64,000 nt of DNA, taken from positions 186,001 through 250,000 of the forward strand of contig JAJFVL010000055.1 of assembly GCA_021371855.1 (NCBI GenBank), read 5' to 3'. Of the stretch, positions 15,638 through 25,852 are shown one piece after another. This stretch comes from Bacteroidales bacterium (GTDB lineage Bacteria; Bacteroidota; Bacteroidia; Bacteroidales; VadinHA17). Positions within the stretch are counted from its first letter, which is position 1. Every line of letters begins with the position of its first letter. The translations under genes were made by a program, and so were the position numbers. The notes under the pieces are model-generated. The model was given only the letters and a program-made list of their open reading frames with translations, was not told the origin of the DNA and ran no database searches.

Positions 15638-17359
15638 TTACAGACTGTATGTAAATCCTATCATACAAAGGAATCTCAGAGAAGGGTAATAAGCCCATTC
15701 ATAATAGCGATTATATGAGATATTATTGACTTTAGCCCAAAATGAAAGAATTTTGGAATATCTGTATTCCGCTGACAGGTTCAGATTAAAATGTGTTGGC
15801 TTTTCAACTAAATAAGGAAGATCAGACTGACCTGAATATAAATGATATCCGTTTACTATCATCTGACATTTTCCCTGCGCTGTCAGATCCATCCCTGCAA
15901 TAATTTTATCCCTGAGATTATATTTAAAAGTAAGTTTTGCATCCCAGTCAGGTTTATTCCATGCATAATCATTTAACGAAAGACTATAGCGATAGAAATT
16001 GGCAACAGCATTAAATGATAACTTATTGGTAATCGGCCCGTTCATTTCAGCATGAACATTGAGTAGTTCTACATCATCAGCAAGAGGTAAAAAGTAATTG
16101 CCTCTGTTATGTGGTAAAATACTGTCAGGAGTGACTAAATTAGAATAAAACAGCATATCGCTGATCAAAGAATATGAAACCGACACAAGGTAGTTCCCTC
16201 CTATTCCTGAATTGCCCTTCAGACCAGCTGAAAGAATTAATTCATGGTCAGTATTTGGAAGAGTGAATAGGCTATCTCTGACCAGATAAGGAATCTCATA
16301 AATGGTTCTAAGGGGTTCATTCTTTTCCAGTTCACCTGATAACCCCATAAAGAACTTAATATATGACGGGACAACATTAAAGCTGAAATTCAGATCGGGA
16401 TATAAATGAAATTTCGGCGATGAAGTCATATTTTTTTCCAGCAAGGCCTGAGCCCCAAGTTTAAAAGACCATTGGTCTGTGGCTTTACTGATAAAAGGGC
16501 TGATAGATGCAACATATTTAGGGCTGGTCATGATGGAATCAGATAGCCTGTAATACTCATAGCCAATACCGGAACCGGCATAAAGCCCTTCGAATGATTT
16601 TGCCATTATCCCTGTGATTCCGACATTATGCTGAAACAGGTCTTTAGTGCTGTGGAAATAATTGTAAAACACATCAAAATCGTATGAGAATTCCGTAGAA
16701 TCCAATGTTGTTGAATACAATGAAGATTTTGCACCTATATTATAATACCCCAGCCTTACATCCTTCTTCGAAGGAGAGTAATCGGAAAATATTGTGTCGT
16801 AGCCATAAGCATATCTCGTTTTCTGAGTGAGATCAACCGAACTTTCCAAAACGTTTTTCTTGAACAGCCTTCTGCCAAAGAGAGAGGCATCATTGTCCAT
16901 ATATCCGGCAAAAACCTTATCGCCATTCTGAAGCTTAAGGTTGCCGTTGGTTGAGTAATGTCTTCCATAGAATCCTATTGAGCCTTTTTTCGACCGTTCA
17001 TTTGTTATGCTGATCTCAGCCAGCGGAGAAAGATAATTTCCGAGACCAAAATTTACATAACTTTTATATAGTTTGGGCAATGGATCAGGAAGCAGGGATG
17101 CAGCTTTAATCTGGCTAATAGTATATTCAGGCATAAATGCCCTGGTCCTGACATCATAATGGAACTCCGGAACAACTTTCAATGTATCGTTCATATCCGG
17201 GAGAAAACTTCTTTTTTTAACTTCCTGAAGAGATGGCTTATACGGATTGTAAAGGGTAATCTCCCGCTTAAGCCCTGTTTCCTGCTTTTTTACCTGGGCA
17301 TTTACTGGTAATATGCAGAATAATATCAAGGACGGTATAATTAAACTTCTTTTTATCAT
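15638..17359 (-). CDS. Outer-membrane beta-barrel protein paired with a TPR protein
   Basis: 573 residues with a clear signal peptide (LIIPSLILFCILPVNAQ). After about 90 residues of linker it becomes a run of amphipathic strands rich in Tyr, Phe and Asn, for example KGSIGFYGRHYSTNG and FSYDFDVFYNYFHS. It ends in an aromatic-rich strand (CMIGFTYSL) as expected for an outer-membrane barrel. No plug domain or TonB box is visible. It lies 42 nt after the TPR gene in the same orientation, so the two are one operon; such pairs recur in Bacteroidota. The function is unknown; a transport or envelope assembly role is the simplest reading. Confidence 0.75.
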   Translation of the reverse strand: MIKRSLIIPSLILFCILPVNAQVKKQETGLKREITLYNPYKPSLQEVKKRSFLPDMNDTLKVVPEFHYDVRTRAFMPEYTISQIKAASLLPDPLPKLYKSYVNFGLGNYLSPLAEISITNERSKKGSIGFYGRHYSTNGNLKLQNGDKVFAGYMDNDASLFGRRLFKKNVLESSVDLTQKTRYAYGYDTIFSDYSPSKKDVRLGYYNIGAKSSLYSTTLDSTEFSYDFDVFYNYFHSTKDLFQHNVGITGIMAKSFEGLYAGSGIGYEYYRLSDSIMTSPKYVASISPFISKATDQWSFKLGAQALLEKNMTSSPKFHLYPDLNFSFNVVPSYIKFFMGLSGELEKNEPLRTIYEIPYLVRDSLFTLPNTDHELILSAGLKGNSGIGGNYLVSVSYSLISDMLFYSNLVTPDSILPHNRGNYFLPLADDVELLNVHAEMNGPITNKLSFNAVANFYRYSLSLNDYAWNKPDWDAKLTFKYNLRDKIIAGMDLTAQGKCQMIVNGYHLYSGQSDLPYLVEKPTHFNLNLSAEYRYSKILSFWAKVNNISYNRYYEWAYYPSLRFLCMIGFTYSL

Positions 17360-17401
17360 GTCAAATCTGTTTCTGATTCACTATTCTCAATTCTCTTTGA
17401 T

Positions 17402-20400
17402 TTATATTTTATCGCTTTCTACTGTAGCTTCCTTTGTCTCGTTTAACGAGTCAAGTCTTGTCTTTACTTCATCGAGTATACCGTCATCACTTACAGAATA
17501 ATAATCTTTCAGACTCTGAAGAGTCGCTCTTGCCTGAAGGAGATCACCCTTTTTCATACTAATGTCAGCCAAAAGAAGGAACATTCTTGCCATCCAGTAC
17601 TGGTGGGGTGAATTCTGGTCAATAAACTCTGTTATAATCTTTTCCGATTCGTCTGTCTTTTCTTGTTTGTAGAGGAGTTCAGCTACCCTGAATTTTGACT
17701 CTGCACCCTCAGCACTTGTAACCTCTGTGGCAACTTTCCGGAATTCAGAGAGCGCTTTATCAAAGTTATTAAGACTGTAATTAGCCTTAGCACTTATAAA
17801 AGTCGACTCTCTTATCAATTCTTCAGGCACATTATCCTGGCTGTTGATCTTAGATGCGACGGCAATTGTCTTTTGTGCATCACCAGCCTGATAAGCCGAT
17901 CTTAACTGCCCTTTAAGTGCTATAAGCCTGTTTTCGTCATTTCCCGCAGCTTTTTCAAGCCGTTCAAAATATTCAAGCGATCTATCATAATCTTCTTTTT
18001 CGAATAATATTTCAGAGGCTGATATAAGTGATTGCTCAAGAAATTGATTATTTGGCACATCCGACACTTCGATGTACAACTTCAAAGCTTCATCGGCGTT
18101 ACCAGCCGATTTCATACACTCGGCCAGATAATACTGTACATTAAGCCTGAAACTTCCATCTGGAAATTCATCAAGATAATTCTTAAATACGGCAGTAGCC
18201 TGATCATATTTTCCTTTCATGTAAAGATTCTCAGCTGAGGTATATAGCAGAGAGTCCTTTTCAGACATATTTACATCGCCATAGCCATCGAGAGTTTTAA
18301 CATAAGTAAAATAAGACTCCACATCATTTATATCAACATATGTATTTTTTAATCCGGTCATTGCATATCTTGCTTCAGGTGTGGATTTATAGTTTTGTAT
18401 CACTTTTTTGTACTGTGAAATTGCTTTTTCATTTTCTCCCAGGTTATAATAAAGCAATCCAAGTTGAACCATTGCGCGTGGCACAAACTGGCTGCTCTGA
18501 TAATTTGTTATTATGGTATTAAAATCTGATTCTCCTTTTTTATAGTCTTCCAGAATCAGATATGCTCTTCCTCTTTCAAATATTGCATTCGGAACATATG
18601 ATGATGAAGGGTATTTAACAGTAAGGGATGAAAGTATCCCCACTTTTCCTCTGTTATCATTCATAAGTCCCAGGCAAAATCCCTTTTGAAACATGGCATA
18701 ATCAGCATCAATATTCCCCCATTCAATAACTTTATCATAATACTCTATTGCCGTTGCATAGTTTGTGGTGATATAATAACAATCAGCAATTCTGTTCTTC
18801 GCATCAGTAAGAACCTCTGGCTTTACATTTTTCGCACTCTCCTCGAATGTTTTAAAATGGGTAAGTGCGTTTGGATAATCTTCCAGATTAAACATCGTAT
18901 AACCAAGGTTGTACCTTACAAGATTGTATTCACTCAGAAGCGTTGAACCGGGTATTCCCATGAATTTCTCAAAATCATTTTTTGCCTTATCATACTGTGC
19001 AAGTCTGTACCACGCTTCTCCCCGCCAGTAAATAGCTCTTGCCCTGATCGACCTGTTGTACTTTTCGTATTTAAGCGATTTGTCAAACATATCTATTGAA
19101 GCTTCGATCTCAAGGTTTTTATATAATTCCAAACCTCTGAAAAAAGCAACTCTCTGGTATGCTTCTTCAAGTTTGCTATCTTTATTTTGTATTTTATCGA
19201 GTGAAGCCAGAGCTGCTTTATAGTTCTTTTCCTGCAAAAATGTGGCTACCAGGTAATCATAAGCCTCCTGTATCTTCTCTGAACCCGGATAGAGGTCGAT
19301 ATATTCCTGAAAAGCAGCAATTGTTTCCCCAAAAGGAGAATATGATGTTTCGTATGTCAATTTCGCATAATTAAACAATGATTCTTCCTTTATTTTTTTG
19401 TCGTAATTCAATTTTGATGCTTCCCCAAAAGCCAATTGCGAACGTTTTTTATCTCCCTTCTGTAAGTAACAATCACCAAGAACAATCCAGATATTCTGAC
19501 TTAAAAGATCATCTTTTGCTCCTGTTTCAAGAAATATCTTAATTGCTTTATCTATTTCCCCGGTTTTATAATAACAGTAACCAAGCTGATATTTATCTTC
19601 CCTTCCGCTGGTTTTTGCCTTTTCTGTATATTTCTCAAGATAAGACAATGCTTCTTTGTAATTTTCTTTATTATAATAAGCATCTCCGATGAACCTGTAC
19701 AATTCAACAGACCTTTCTTTCCCGGCTGAATTAAGAAGATCCGGAGCCATTGAAAGAATGCCGTCATAATCCTTTTGCATATACAAAATCTGGACTATAT
19801 AAAATGGCACGATACTTCCAAATGTCTCATCATCTTTCAGACGCGTGAATCCATCCATGGCGGTTTGATACATTTTCTGTTCGTAAGCTATCTGTGAAAA
19901 ATAATAAACAGCCGGCGGAGTGTATTCCGTATCAATATCTTTAATCTCCGAAAACATCAGAAGCGCCCTTTCCTTATCCCCTTTAATATAAAGTGAATAT
20001 CCGAGCCTGAAGAAATATTCTGCCAGTTTATCAGGCTGGAGTTCCTGCCTGTTAACAGATTCATAATATGTTACAGCTCTCCTGTAATTCTTGTTTTGAA
20101 AAAAATAGTCTCCCAATGCTAACCTGGCTTCATTTATCCTTGGGCTTTCAGGGCAGGTTGAAATATATGTTATCATCCGGTATTCAGCATCATTATTGAA
20201 GAGCTTCAATGCCGCAATTGCACTGAAATATTTAGCTTCGTCTATCAGGGTAATGTCGGAGTTGTCATTGTTCTTTACGAATGAATCAAAGAAGCGTATT
20301 GCAGCAGGATATTTCTCTTTATTGAACAACTCCATTCCTCTGTTAAATTCAGAATCCATCTCTTTAGCTGTAAACGCTACCTGTGATGAGACCTGAATCA

Positions 20401-20449
20401 TGAAAATAAAAAGAAAACTGAATATTAAGATGAATTTATTTCTGTTCAT
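17402..20449 (-). CDS. Large exported tetratricopeptide-repeat protein
   Basis: 1015 residues with an N-terminal signal peptide (ILIFSFLFIFMIQVSS). Nearly the whole mature protein is tetratricopeptide repeats about 34-40 residues apart, recognisable by pairs such as YYNKENYKEALSYLEKY and YFLAE/YYLAECMKSAGNADEAL. This makes a periplasmic or outer-membrane-attached superhelical scaffold for protein-protein contacts. It is the first gene of a two-gene operon with the outer-membrane barrel, suggesting that the two act together in the cell envelope, in the way TPR lipoproteins assist barrel machines. No enzymatic domain is visible. Confidence 0.85.
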   Translation of the reverse strand: MNRNKFILIFSFLFIFMIQVSSQVAFTAKEMDSEFNRGMELFNKEKYPAAIRFFDSFVKNNDNSDITLIDEAKYFSAIAALKLFNNDAEYRMITYISTCPESPRINEARLALGDYFFQNKNYRRAVTYYESVNRQELQPDKLAEYFFRLGYSLYIKGDKERALLMFSEIKDIDTEYTPPAVYYFSQIAYEQKMYQTAMDGFTRLKDDETFGSIVPFYIVQILYMQKDYDGILSMAPDLLNSAGKERSVELYRFIGDAYYNKENYKEALSYLEKYTEKAKTSGREDKYQLGYCYYKTGEIDKAIKIFLETGAKDDLLSQNIWIVLGDCYLQKGDKKRSQLAFGEASKLNYDKKIKEESLFNYAKLTYETSYSPFGETIAAFQEYIDLYPGSEKIQEAYDYLVATFLQEKNYKAALASLDKIQNKDSKLEEAYQRVAFFRGLELYKNLEIEASIDMFDKSLKYEKYNRSIRARAIYWRGEAWYRLAQYDKAKNDFEKFMGIPGSTLLSEYNLVRYNLGYTMFNLEDYPNALTHFKTFEESAKNVKPEVLTDAKNRIADCYYITTNYATAIEYYDKVIEWGNIDADYAMFQKGFCLGLMNDNRGKVGILSSLTVKYPSSSYVPNAIFERGRAYLILEDYKKGESDFNTIITNYQSSQFVPRAMVQLGLLYYNLGENEKAISQYKKVIQNYKSTPEARYAMTGLKNTYVDINDVESYFTYVKTLDGYGDVNMSEKDSLLYTSAENLYMKGKYDQATAVFKNYLDEFPDGSFRLNVQYYLAECMKSAGNADEALKLYIEVSDVPNNQFLEQSLISASEILFEKEDYDRSLEYFERLEKAAGNDENRLIALKGQLRSAYQAGDAQKTIAVASKINSQDNVPEELIRESTFISAKANYSLNNFDKALSEFRKVATEVTSAEGAESKFRVAELLYKQEKTDESEKIITEFIDQNSPHQYWMARMFLLLADISMKKGDLLQARATLQSLKDYYSVSDDGILDEVKTRLDSLNETKEATVESDKI

Positions 20450-20680
20450 AACTTATTTTTTTAGGCTCCGGACAATCAGGTGTTATTTGTATCTGAAAAA
20501 TCATGAGAACGCATAATATCCTAATTGTAAACCATATATAATACTATTTCGGTTTTTTAAAATTATCGGTAAAATTACAATTAATAAACGCCTCCTCTCG
20601 GTCTTTATTACTGATTTTATCAACATATAAATGTTAATTATCAATTCTTTCCTTATTTTGCACATTAAATATTCAGAGAT

Positions 20681-21391
20681 ATGGAGGAAAGTCTTCCACT
20701 TGATGTAATCATCCAGCTTACAGACTGTACAATATGGCAGCAGGATCATCTTGTGCTTTCGAATGTAAATCTTAGTGTCGGGAAGAGCGAATTTGTCTAC
20801 CTTGTAGGCAGAGTAGGCAGTGGGAAATCGAGCCTTATTAAAACTCTCAATGCTCAGATCCCTCTTAAAGAGGGCACTGGTCTTATTGCAGGTTATAACC
20901 TTTCGAAATTAAAAAAGAGGGAGATCCCCTACCTGCGAAGAAAGATCGGAATCGTCTTCCAGGATTTTCAATTGCTTATAGACAGGTCGGTAAACGAGAA
21001 TCTTGAATTTGTGTTAAGAGCAACAGGGTGGAAAAATAAAACAGACATTGATACCCGTATCGGGGAAGTCCTTGAAAAAGTCGGTCTCGGACTTAAAGGG
21101 TACAAGATGCCTCATCAGCTGTCAGGTGGCGAACAACAGCGTGTCGTTATTGGAAGAGCTATACTGAATGATCCTGATATTATTCTGGCTGATGAGCCCA
21201 CCGGCAACCTTGACCCCGAGACATCAGAGGGGATCATCAAGCTCCTCACAGACATCAGTAAAGCAGGAAGATCCGTGATTATGGCTACCCATAATTATAC
21301 ACTTCTTAAAAAATTCTCTGCACGGACAATTAAATGTGAAAACAGTAAACTTCTTGAAGTAAGAAATGATGAAGAAATAGAACTTATTTAG
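20681..21391 (+). CDS. ftsE: FtsE-like ABC transporter ATPase
   Basis: ABC ATPase, 236 residues. Walker A is GRVGSGKSS (43-51), the Q-loop is in IVFQDFQLL, the signature is LSGGEQQR (147-154), Walker B is IILADE (167-172), and the switch His is in MATHNY. Length and motif wording fit FtsE, which with FtsX links division to peptidoglycan hydrolases. No membrane partner is next to it; in Bacteroidota ftsX is commonly elsewhere, but an unrelated LolD/MacB-type ATPase cannot be excluded. It is divergent from the TPR gene across a 231-bp spacer. Confidence 0.75.
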   Translation: MEESLPLDVIIQLTDCTIWQQDHLVLSNVNLSVGKSEFVYLVGRVGSGKSSLIKTLNAQIPLKEGTGLIAGYNLSKLKKREIPYLRRKIGIVFQDFQLLIDRSVNENLEFVLRATGWKNKTDIDTRIGEVLEKVGLGLKGYKMPHQLSGGEQQRVVIGRAILNDPDIILADEPTGNLDPETSEGIIKLLTDISKAGRSVIMATHNYTLLKKFSARTIKCENSKLLEVRNDEEIELI

Positions 21392-21444
21392 AAAGGGGCA
21401 AAGGCTAAAGGGAGCAACGGAACAACTGAAGAAATGCCGGAAGA

Positions 21445-22350
21445 TTATTTCATCATTCTTATAGGCCAGAAAAGCCTGTTACGGTAAATTCTGTAAAAGG
21501 GTACATTTATACAGCCGAACGATTCCATAAATAAAGCTACTGAAGGTATTGAAGAACCATCAAAATCGAGTATGGTTTTTGTTGATGAATAATCCTTTAT
21601 TAATTCATTAACAACATAGTAGCCTGTTCGTTTTGTTCGGCTTTCAGGAGTATTAACCACAAAAAGCAGAGTCTTTCTCCCTTGTATCTCAACTATGAAA
21701 ATCCCAAATATCAATCTGTTATTGTCTGTCTTTACACCGAGGATTCTCCCTTTCCTGTTTTCCAGACAAAAGTTCATCAAATTGTTAAGACGCTGATAAT
21801 CACGCGTCTTAATTCCCTTGATTTCTTTTCCCTTATTCCTGAGAAACAAACCGATTAATTCTTTGGGAGTAATTTCTGAAGTTAGTTCAGGTTTATTCTT
21901 AGCCGATGCTTCAATGTTCCTTTTGCAATGATAAGAAAAATTGTTCCATAAAGTTTCATACGATTTTGAAAGGTCAAGCTCGTAATTAGCTCTTCTGGTT
22001 ACTTTATAGCTGTCATCGTTAATTTTCTGTCCCACACACAGGTCTATAAGCTTGTAAAAATCGGGAATATAATCGAGGAATTCATGGATTGCCTTCGATT
22101 GGGGTTTATCAGGGGAGAATGCTCCCAATTGCTGGAGAAAAATTGGTGTTGCAACATATTGTATTCCAAACCTGCTGAAGCCCGGAATGGGGAAAACCGA
22201 ATCATAATCATCATCAACAAGAGCTTCCCAACCTGGGGCCACTATGTCGAGATACCACGAAAAGCCATATGGTTTTACAAAAGGTGAACTTTTTACGACA
22301 TTATCCCACTGTTCCCTGTCAATTTCACTATTTTTAAGATAGATTATCAT
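21445..22350 (-). CDS. FemAB/GNAT-fold acyltransferase-like protein
   Basis: 301 residues from ATG 22350, beginning MIIYLKNSEIDREQW. The layout, with a WYLDIVAP-type N-terminal half, a YHCKRNIEAS segment and a C-terminal LDFDGSSIPSVALFMESFG, resembles the GNAT-like acyltransferases related to FemAB that Bacteroidota carry next to polysaccharide genes. The start overlaps the end of the upstream deacetylase gene by 17 nt, so the two are translationally coupled. An earlier in-frame ATG (22413) would overlap much more and adds a non-conserved stretch. An acyl or aminoacyl transfer to a cell-surface substrate is inferred. Confidence 0.65.
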   Translation of the reverse strand: MIIYLKNSEIDREQWDNVVKSSPFVKPYGFSWYLDIVAPGWEALVDDDYDSVFPIPGFSRFGIQYVATPIFLQQLGAFSPDKPQSKAIHEFLDYIPDFYKLIDLCVGQKINDDSYKVTRRANYELDLSKSYETLWNNFSYHCKRNIEASAKNKPELTSEITPKELIGLFLRNKGKEIKGIKTRDYQRLNNLMNFCLENRKGRILGVKTDNNRLIFGIFIVEIQGRKTLLFVVNTPESRTKRTGYYVVNELIKDYSSTKTILDFDGSSIPSVALFMESFGCINVPFYRIYRNRLFWPIRMMK

Positions 22351-23671
22351 TGTTCTGGTTTTTGAGCATAAATTCAAAAACTTCCCGCCAATCATGCCAT
22401 TCCTGATTATCAAGCAAAGAGGTATTGTGCCATATACTTACAAATAGGCCGCCAACTTTCCTGGTTTCGTTTATCAGTTTTTGAATCACTTCTTTCGAAA
22501 CAGCCGGATCCAGACTTTTATAATTGTAAAGAGTGCCATCCATCACCTGAAAAGGAATGATCTTCAGACTGGTTTGATGATCTTCAGACAGATCATAAAA
22601 AAAATACGGACGGGCAATCCCTGCCCTGAAACCAGGTTCGTCAGGATAACCCATCGAATAGTCCTCAAAAATCCCTGCGTTATGAATACTTCGGTACGAT
22701 TTTGGCATGAATAACCTGACAAAATGAAAACGGCTGGAAATTATCTCCTTTCCCAGAATTGTCTTCATGCGAACCGTCTCTGTATTAATCATAGAGGTGT
22801 TTTCTGCTGCAAAGAACGAAGGATGCAGACCTGTGTCGTATTTATTGGCTATGCCCCTTATCAGTTCTCTGTATTCATCATTTTTCCAGGAAGGATTCTT
22901 GTCATATTTTGAATAATTGCCAACCGGGAAAAAGAATCTTACATCAGAATTATTCTTTTGTACATTTTCAATAATATAATCGAAGACTTTGAACGGATCA
23001 TTTTCTCTGCCGGTCAAAGTTCGGTATCGGTCGCCGGTATGGTTTTTATTATTTTTTATATCATGGAACAAACCACCTATTGATCTTATCAGTCCTTTTC
23101 CCAGGTAAGCAAATGGCTGATCGACATCTATGGTTAAGAGAGCACTATACTTATTACGTTTAAATGCGAGAGTCTGGAATCTTTTAAGAAAAGCCTTTGC
23201 CATCTCTTTTGCCCACAGATCAACAACAGGGATTCCAAGGAATCCGTTTTTAAATGCTAATGATGAAGAAGCCGGGAACCTTCCAAATTCATCAGGTTGG
23301 AATTCAAGATACTCTTCATACCGGCTGATAAGAAAAAACGATGCAGCGAAAATATCAAAAGGAAGATCAGAATCAGAGGAAGTCTGAAAAAATACCGGCA
23401 ATCCCTTCCATTGATTAACAGTTATTTCTCTTAGTTTGATTTCTGTTTCAAATAAGAGTGAATCAGGAGATATTTTAAACGAGTTCTTAATATTATCAGA
23501 AGAATAGTTAATAACAGGATGGTTTCCAAGTCTCCTTTTATCGTAAATTATTTCCCATGACAATCCCAGAATATCTTCAAGGATTATTCCCGCAACGTAC
23601 TCCAGACGAGGCGAATTATCAGATGAAAATATTTTTACCAAAGGGGATTTCATAACAGCAAATTTACGCAA
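22334..23671 (-). CDS. Polysaccharide deacetylase-like protein with N-terminal DUF7033-type region
   Basis: About 445 residues. The second half is a degenerate NodB/polysaccharide deacetylase fold: LLTIDVDQPFAYLG gives the first Asp pair, GLHPSFFA the H-x-x-S-type metal motif, and the C-terminal FVSIWHN the distal His. The N-terminal 180 residues match the region that precedes this fold in many Bacteroidota proteins. It has no signal peptide, so it probably acts on a cytoplasmic or membrane-linked precursor. The start may be 23671 or, as likely, the in-frame ATG at 23653, which lies only 5 nt after a TAAATTTG box on the same strand. It is cotranscribed with the acyltransferase-like gene. Confidence 0.7.
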   Translation of the reverse strand: MRKFAVMKSPLVKIFSSDNSPRLEYVAGIILEDILGLSWEIIYDKRRLGNHPVINYSSDNIKNSFKISPDSLLFETEIKLREITVNQWKGLPVFFQTSSDSDLPFDIFAASFFLISRYEEYLEFQPDEFGRFPASSSLAFKNGFLGIPVVDLWAKEMAKAFLKRFQTLAFKRNKYSALLTIDVDQPFAYLGKGLIRSIGGLFHDIKNNKNHTGDRYRTLTGRENDPFKVFDYIIENVQKNNSDVRFFFPVGNYSKYDKNPSWKNDEYRELIRGIANKYDTGLHPSFFAAENTSMINTETVRMKTILGKEIISSRFHFVRLFMPKSYRSIHNAGIFEDYSMGYPDEPGFRAGIARPYFFYDLSEDHQTSLKIIPFQVMDGTLYNYKSLDPAVSKEVIQKLINETRKVGGLFVSIWHNTSLLDNQEWHDWREVFEFMLKNQNNDNLS

Positions 23672-23742
23672 TTACGTATTAATTTTTGTAAATTAATCTA
23701 TGGATTATTGATTTGTTTCCGGCCGTAAAATTTGTAGATATT

Positions 23743-23778
23743 GCAAAGGCAGCAGAGGCTGCAGAGGCCGCAGAGGTT
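23743..23778. repeat. Nonamer tandem repeat, GCAGAGGCN type, four units
   Basis: Four 9-bp units: GCAAAGGCA, GCAGAGGCT, GCAGAGGCC, GCAGAGGTT. It is GC-richer than the surrounding spacer and resembles the short purine-rich spacer repeats elsewhere in the window. Confidence 0.85.
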
Positions 23779-23830
23779 ATTGAAGCATAACAACTTTCGG
23801 GCATTACAAACTTTAATCACTTATTACACA

Positions 23831-23863
23831 ATTGTTTTAATTAAAATAATTTGATTACCTTTG
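23831..23863 (+). promoter_or_regulatory. Promoter of the DEAD-box helicase (ATTG, 21 nt, TACCTTTG)
   Basis: A -33-like ATTG (23831-23834) is followed after 21 nt by TACCTTTG (23856-23863), a full -7 match. Transcription would start near 23870, giving a 5' leader of about 120 nt. Confidence 0.65.
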
Positions 23864-23990
23864 TGCGCTAATTAACAAAAAGTGTTTTCTACGAAGCGTT
23901 ATCAGGCATTTGCCCAGTCTGTATTTGAGTTCATTTCGACCGGGATTAATAAAATCAATCGCTCCCGGAACCACATCATAAAAAATAATA

Positions 23991-25778
23991 ATGACAAATT
24001 TTGAAGAAATGGGATTTACTCCCGGTGTCCTGAAAGCAATTGAGGAACTTGGATTTGATCAACCTATGCCAGTACAGGAAAAAGTAATTCCTTTAATGCT
24101 CGGAGACGCGTGCGATATTATCGCCCTTGCCCAGACAGGAACCGGTAAAACAGCAGCCTTCGGTCTGCCGCTTGTCCAGGCGACAGATACAGAAATAAAT
24201 GACACCCAGGCGCTCATACTCTGCCCAACGCGTGAACTATGTATGCAGATCACAAATGATCTGACCGACTATGCAAGGCATACAGGAAAACTAAAAATAC
24301 TCGCTGTATATGGAGGAGCTAGTATTGACAACCAGATAAGAGGTCTGAAGAAAGGTGTTCACATAATTGTTGCCACACCAGGCCGGCTTATTGATCTGAT
24401 AGGAAGAAGAGCCGCCAGATTATCTGCTGTGACAACCGTAATACTTGACGAAGCTGATGAGATGCTTAATATGGGTTTCCTTGACAGTATAAATGAAATT
24501 CTGGAAGAAGTCCCCGATGGGAGAAGGACCCTGTTGTTTTCAGCAACCATGTCATCAGAAATTGCATCGATTGCCAGAAAATATATGGACAATCCTGTTG
24601 AAATTACTATTGGTACAAAAAATTCCTCGGCAGAAAATGTCAGCCATGGATATTACCTTGTTCATGCAAAAGATAAGTATAAGGTACTTAAACGTATTGC
24701 TGATTCTGAACCGGATATTTACGGAATAGTATTCTGCCGTACCCGTAAAGAAACCCAGGAGGTTGCATCAAAATTGATCAACGATGGCTATAACGCCGAT
24801 GCACTCCATGGCGATCTTTCACAGTCACAGCGTGATGCCGTAATGCAGAAATTCAGGATGAGGAACCTCCAATTACTGGTTGCAACAGACGTTGCTGCAA
24901 GGGGCCTTGATGTTGACGATCTGACTCATATTATTAATTTCAGTCTGCCTGATGATACTGAAGTATACACTCACAGAAGCGGTCGTACCGGCAGAGCAGG
25001 AAAAACAGGAATATCAATTTCACTCGTCCACCTTAGGGAAAGGCATATTCTTCAGCAGATCGAAAGGAAACTCAAGAAACCTATCAGACTAATTCAGATT
25101 CCTACCGCGAGCGAGATCTGCGGAAAACAATTGTCAAACTGGGTAAACAAGCTTGAAAACGTTTCCACTGATCACCAGGAAATTGAAAAATTTCTGCCGT
25201 CTATTAAGGAAAAACTTGCAGGACTTGACAGGGATGAGTTTATTAAAAGAGTTATTTCGCTCGTATTTGACAAGTTCCTTGACGATTACCGTAATGGTGA
25301 TGACCTGATAGAACCCGTTAATGAAAAAGAAGGCAGTTTCGGCCATTCAGGAAGAAGAGGGTCCCGTGAGCAATATGAAGGTAACTACACAAGACTCTTT
25401 ATAAACCTTGGAAAGTCGGACGGATTCTTTCCCGAACAGCTTATTGAACTTGTGAACTCAAATACCAGGGGTAAAAAAGTACCTATCGGAAAGATCGACT
25501 TATTAAAGACTTTTTCCTTTTTTGAAGTTGAAGCAAGTTATGCTGATGATCTGATTAAAGTTCTGAATGATAAAACATTCATGGATAGAAGAGTTGCCGT
25601 AGAGATTGCACAGGCAAAAACCGATAAGCCGAAGGATGACTATTCTGGTAAAAGACATGCCAAATGGGCTGACAGAAGACCTGAAAGAAGAAGATCCGAC
25701 AAACATGAAAGCTACAACAGAGATTTCAAAAAGGATAAAAAAAACAATAAGAAGGAAAAGAAAAAGTACAGCAGGTAA
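23991..25778 (+). CDS. DEAD-box RNA helicase with DbpA-type RNA-binding domain
   Basis: 595 residues, DeaD/CsdA-like. RecA domain 1 has AQTGTGKT (47-54), PTREL (79-83), TPGR, DEAD (153-156) and SAT (184-186). Domain 2 has VATDVAARGLD and HRSGRTGRAG. Residues about 460-545 form a DbpA-type RNA-binding domain starting NYTRLFINLGKSDGFFPEQL, and the last 45 residues are a Lys/Arg-rich tail that would bind RNA loosely. Such helicases unwind structured RNA in ribosome assembly and mRNA decay and are often cold-induced. The long structured leader fits post-transcriptional control. It is monocistronic, with a terminator at 25853. Confidence 0.93.
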   Translation: MTNFEEMGFTPGVLKAIEELGFDQPMPVQEKVIPLMLGDACDIIALAQTGTGKTAAFGLPLVQATDTEINDTQALILCPTRELCMQITNDLTDYARHTGKLKILAVYGGASIDNQIRGLKKGVHIIVATPGRLIDLIGRRAARLSAVTTVILDEADEMLNMGFLDSINEILEEVPDGRRTLLFSATMSSEIASIARKYMDNPVEITIGTKNSSAENVSHGYYLVHAKDKYKVLKRIADSEPDIYGIVFCRTRKETQEVASKLINDGYNADALHGDLSQSQRDAVMQKFRMRNLQLLVATDVAARGLDVDDLTHIINFSLPDDTEVYTHRSGRTGRAGKTGISISLVHLRERHILQQIERKLKKPIRLIQIPTASEICGKQLSNWVNKLENVSTDHQEIEKFLPSIKEKLAGLDRDEFIKRVISLVFDKFLDDYRNGDDLIEPVNEKEGSFGHSGRRGSREQYEGNYTRLFINLGKSDGFFPEQLIELVNSNTRGKKVPIGKIDLLKTFSFFEVEASYADDLIKVLNDKTFMDRRVAVEIAQAKTDKPKDDYSGKRHAKWADRRPERRRSDKHESYNRDFKKDKKNNKKEKKKYSR

Positions 25779-25852
25779 TAATCCCTCGTGCCTGCTTGTG
25801 AAAGGTTCATTTAGTTTCACAGAGGACCGGATTGAAATATTTACAGTATATT

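Larger units (their letters stand above)
23672..23990. other. Spacer with nonamer repeat and helicase leader
   Basis: 319 bp between divergent genes. It contains a nonamer tandem repeat (23743-23778), a good promoter for the DEAD-box gene (23831-23863) and an untranslated leader of about 120 nt with a CCGGGA / TCCCGG hairpin (23940-23968). I see no gene. Confidence 0.65.
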
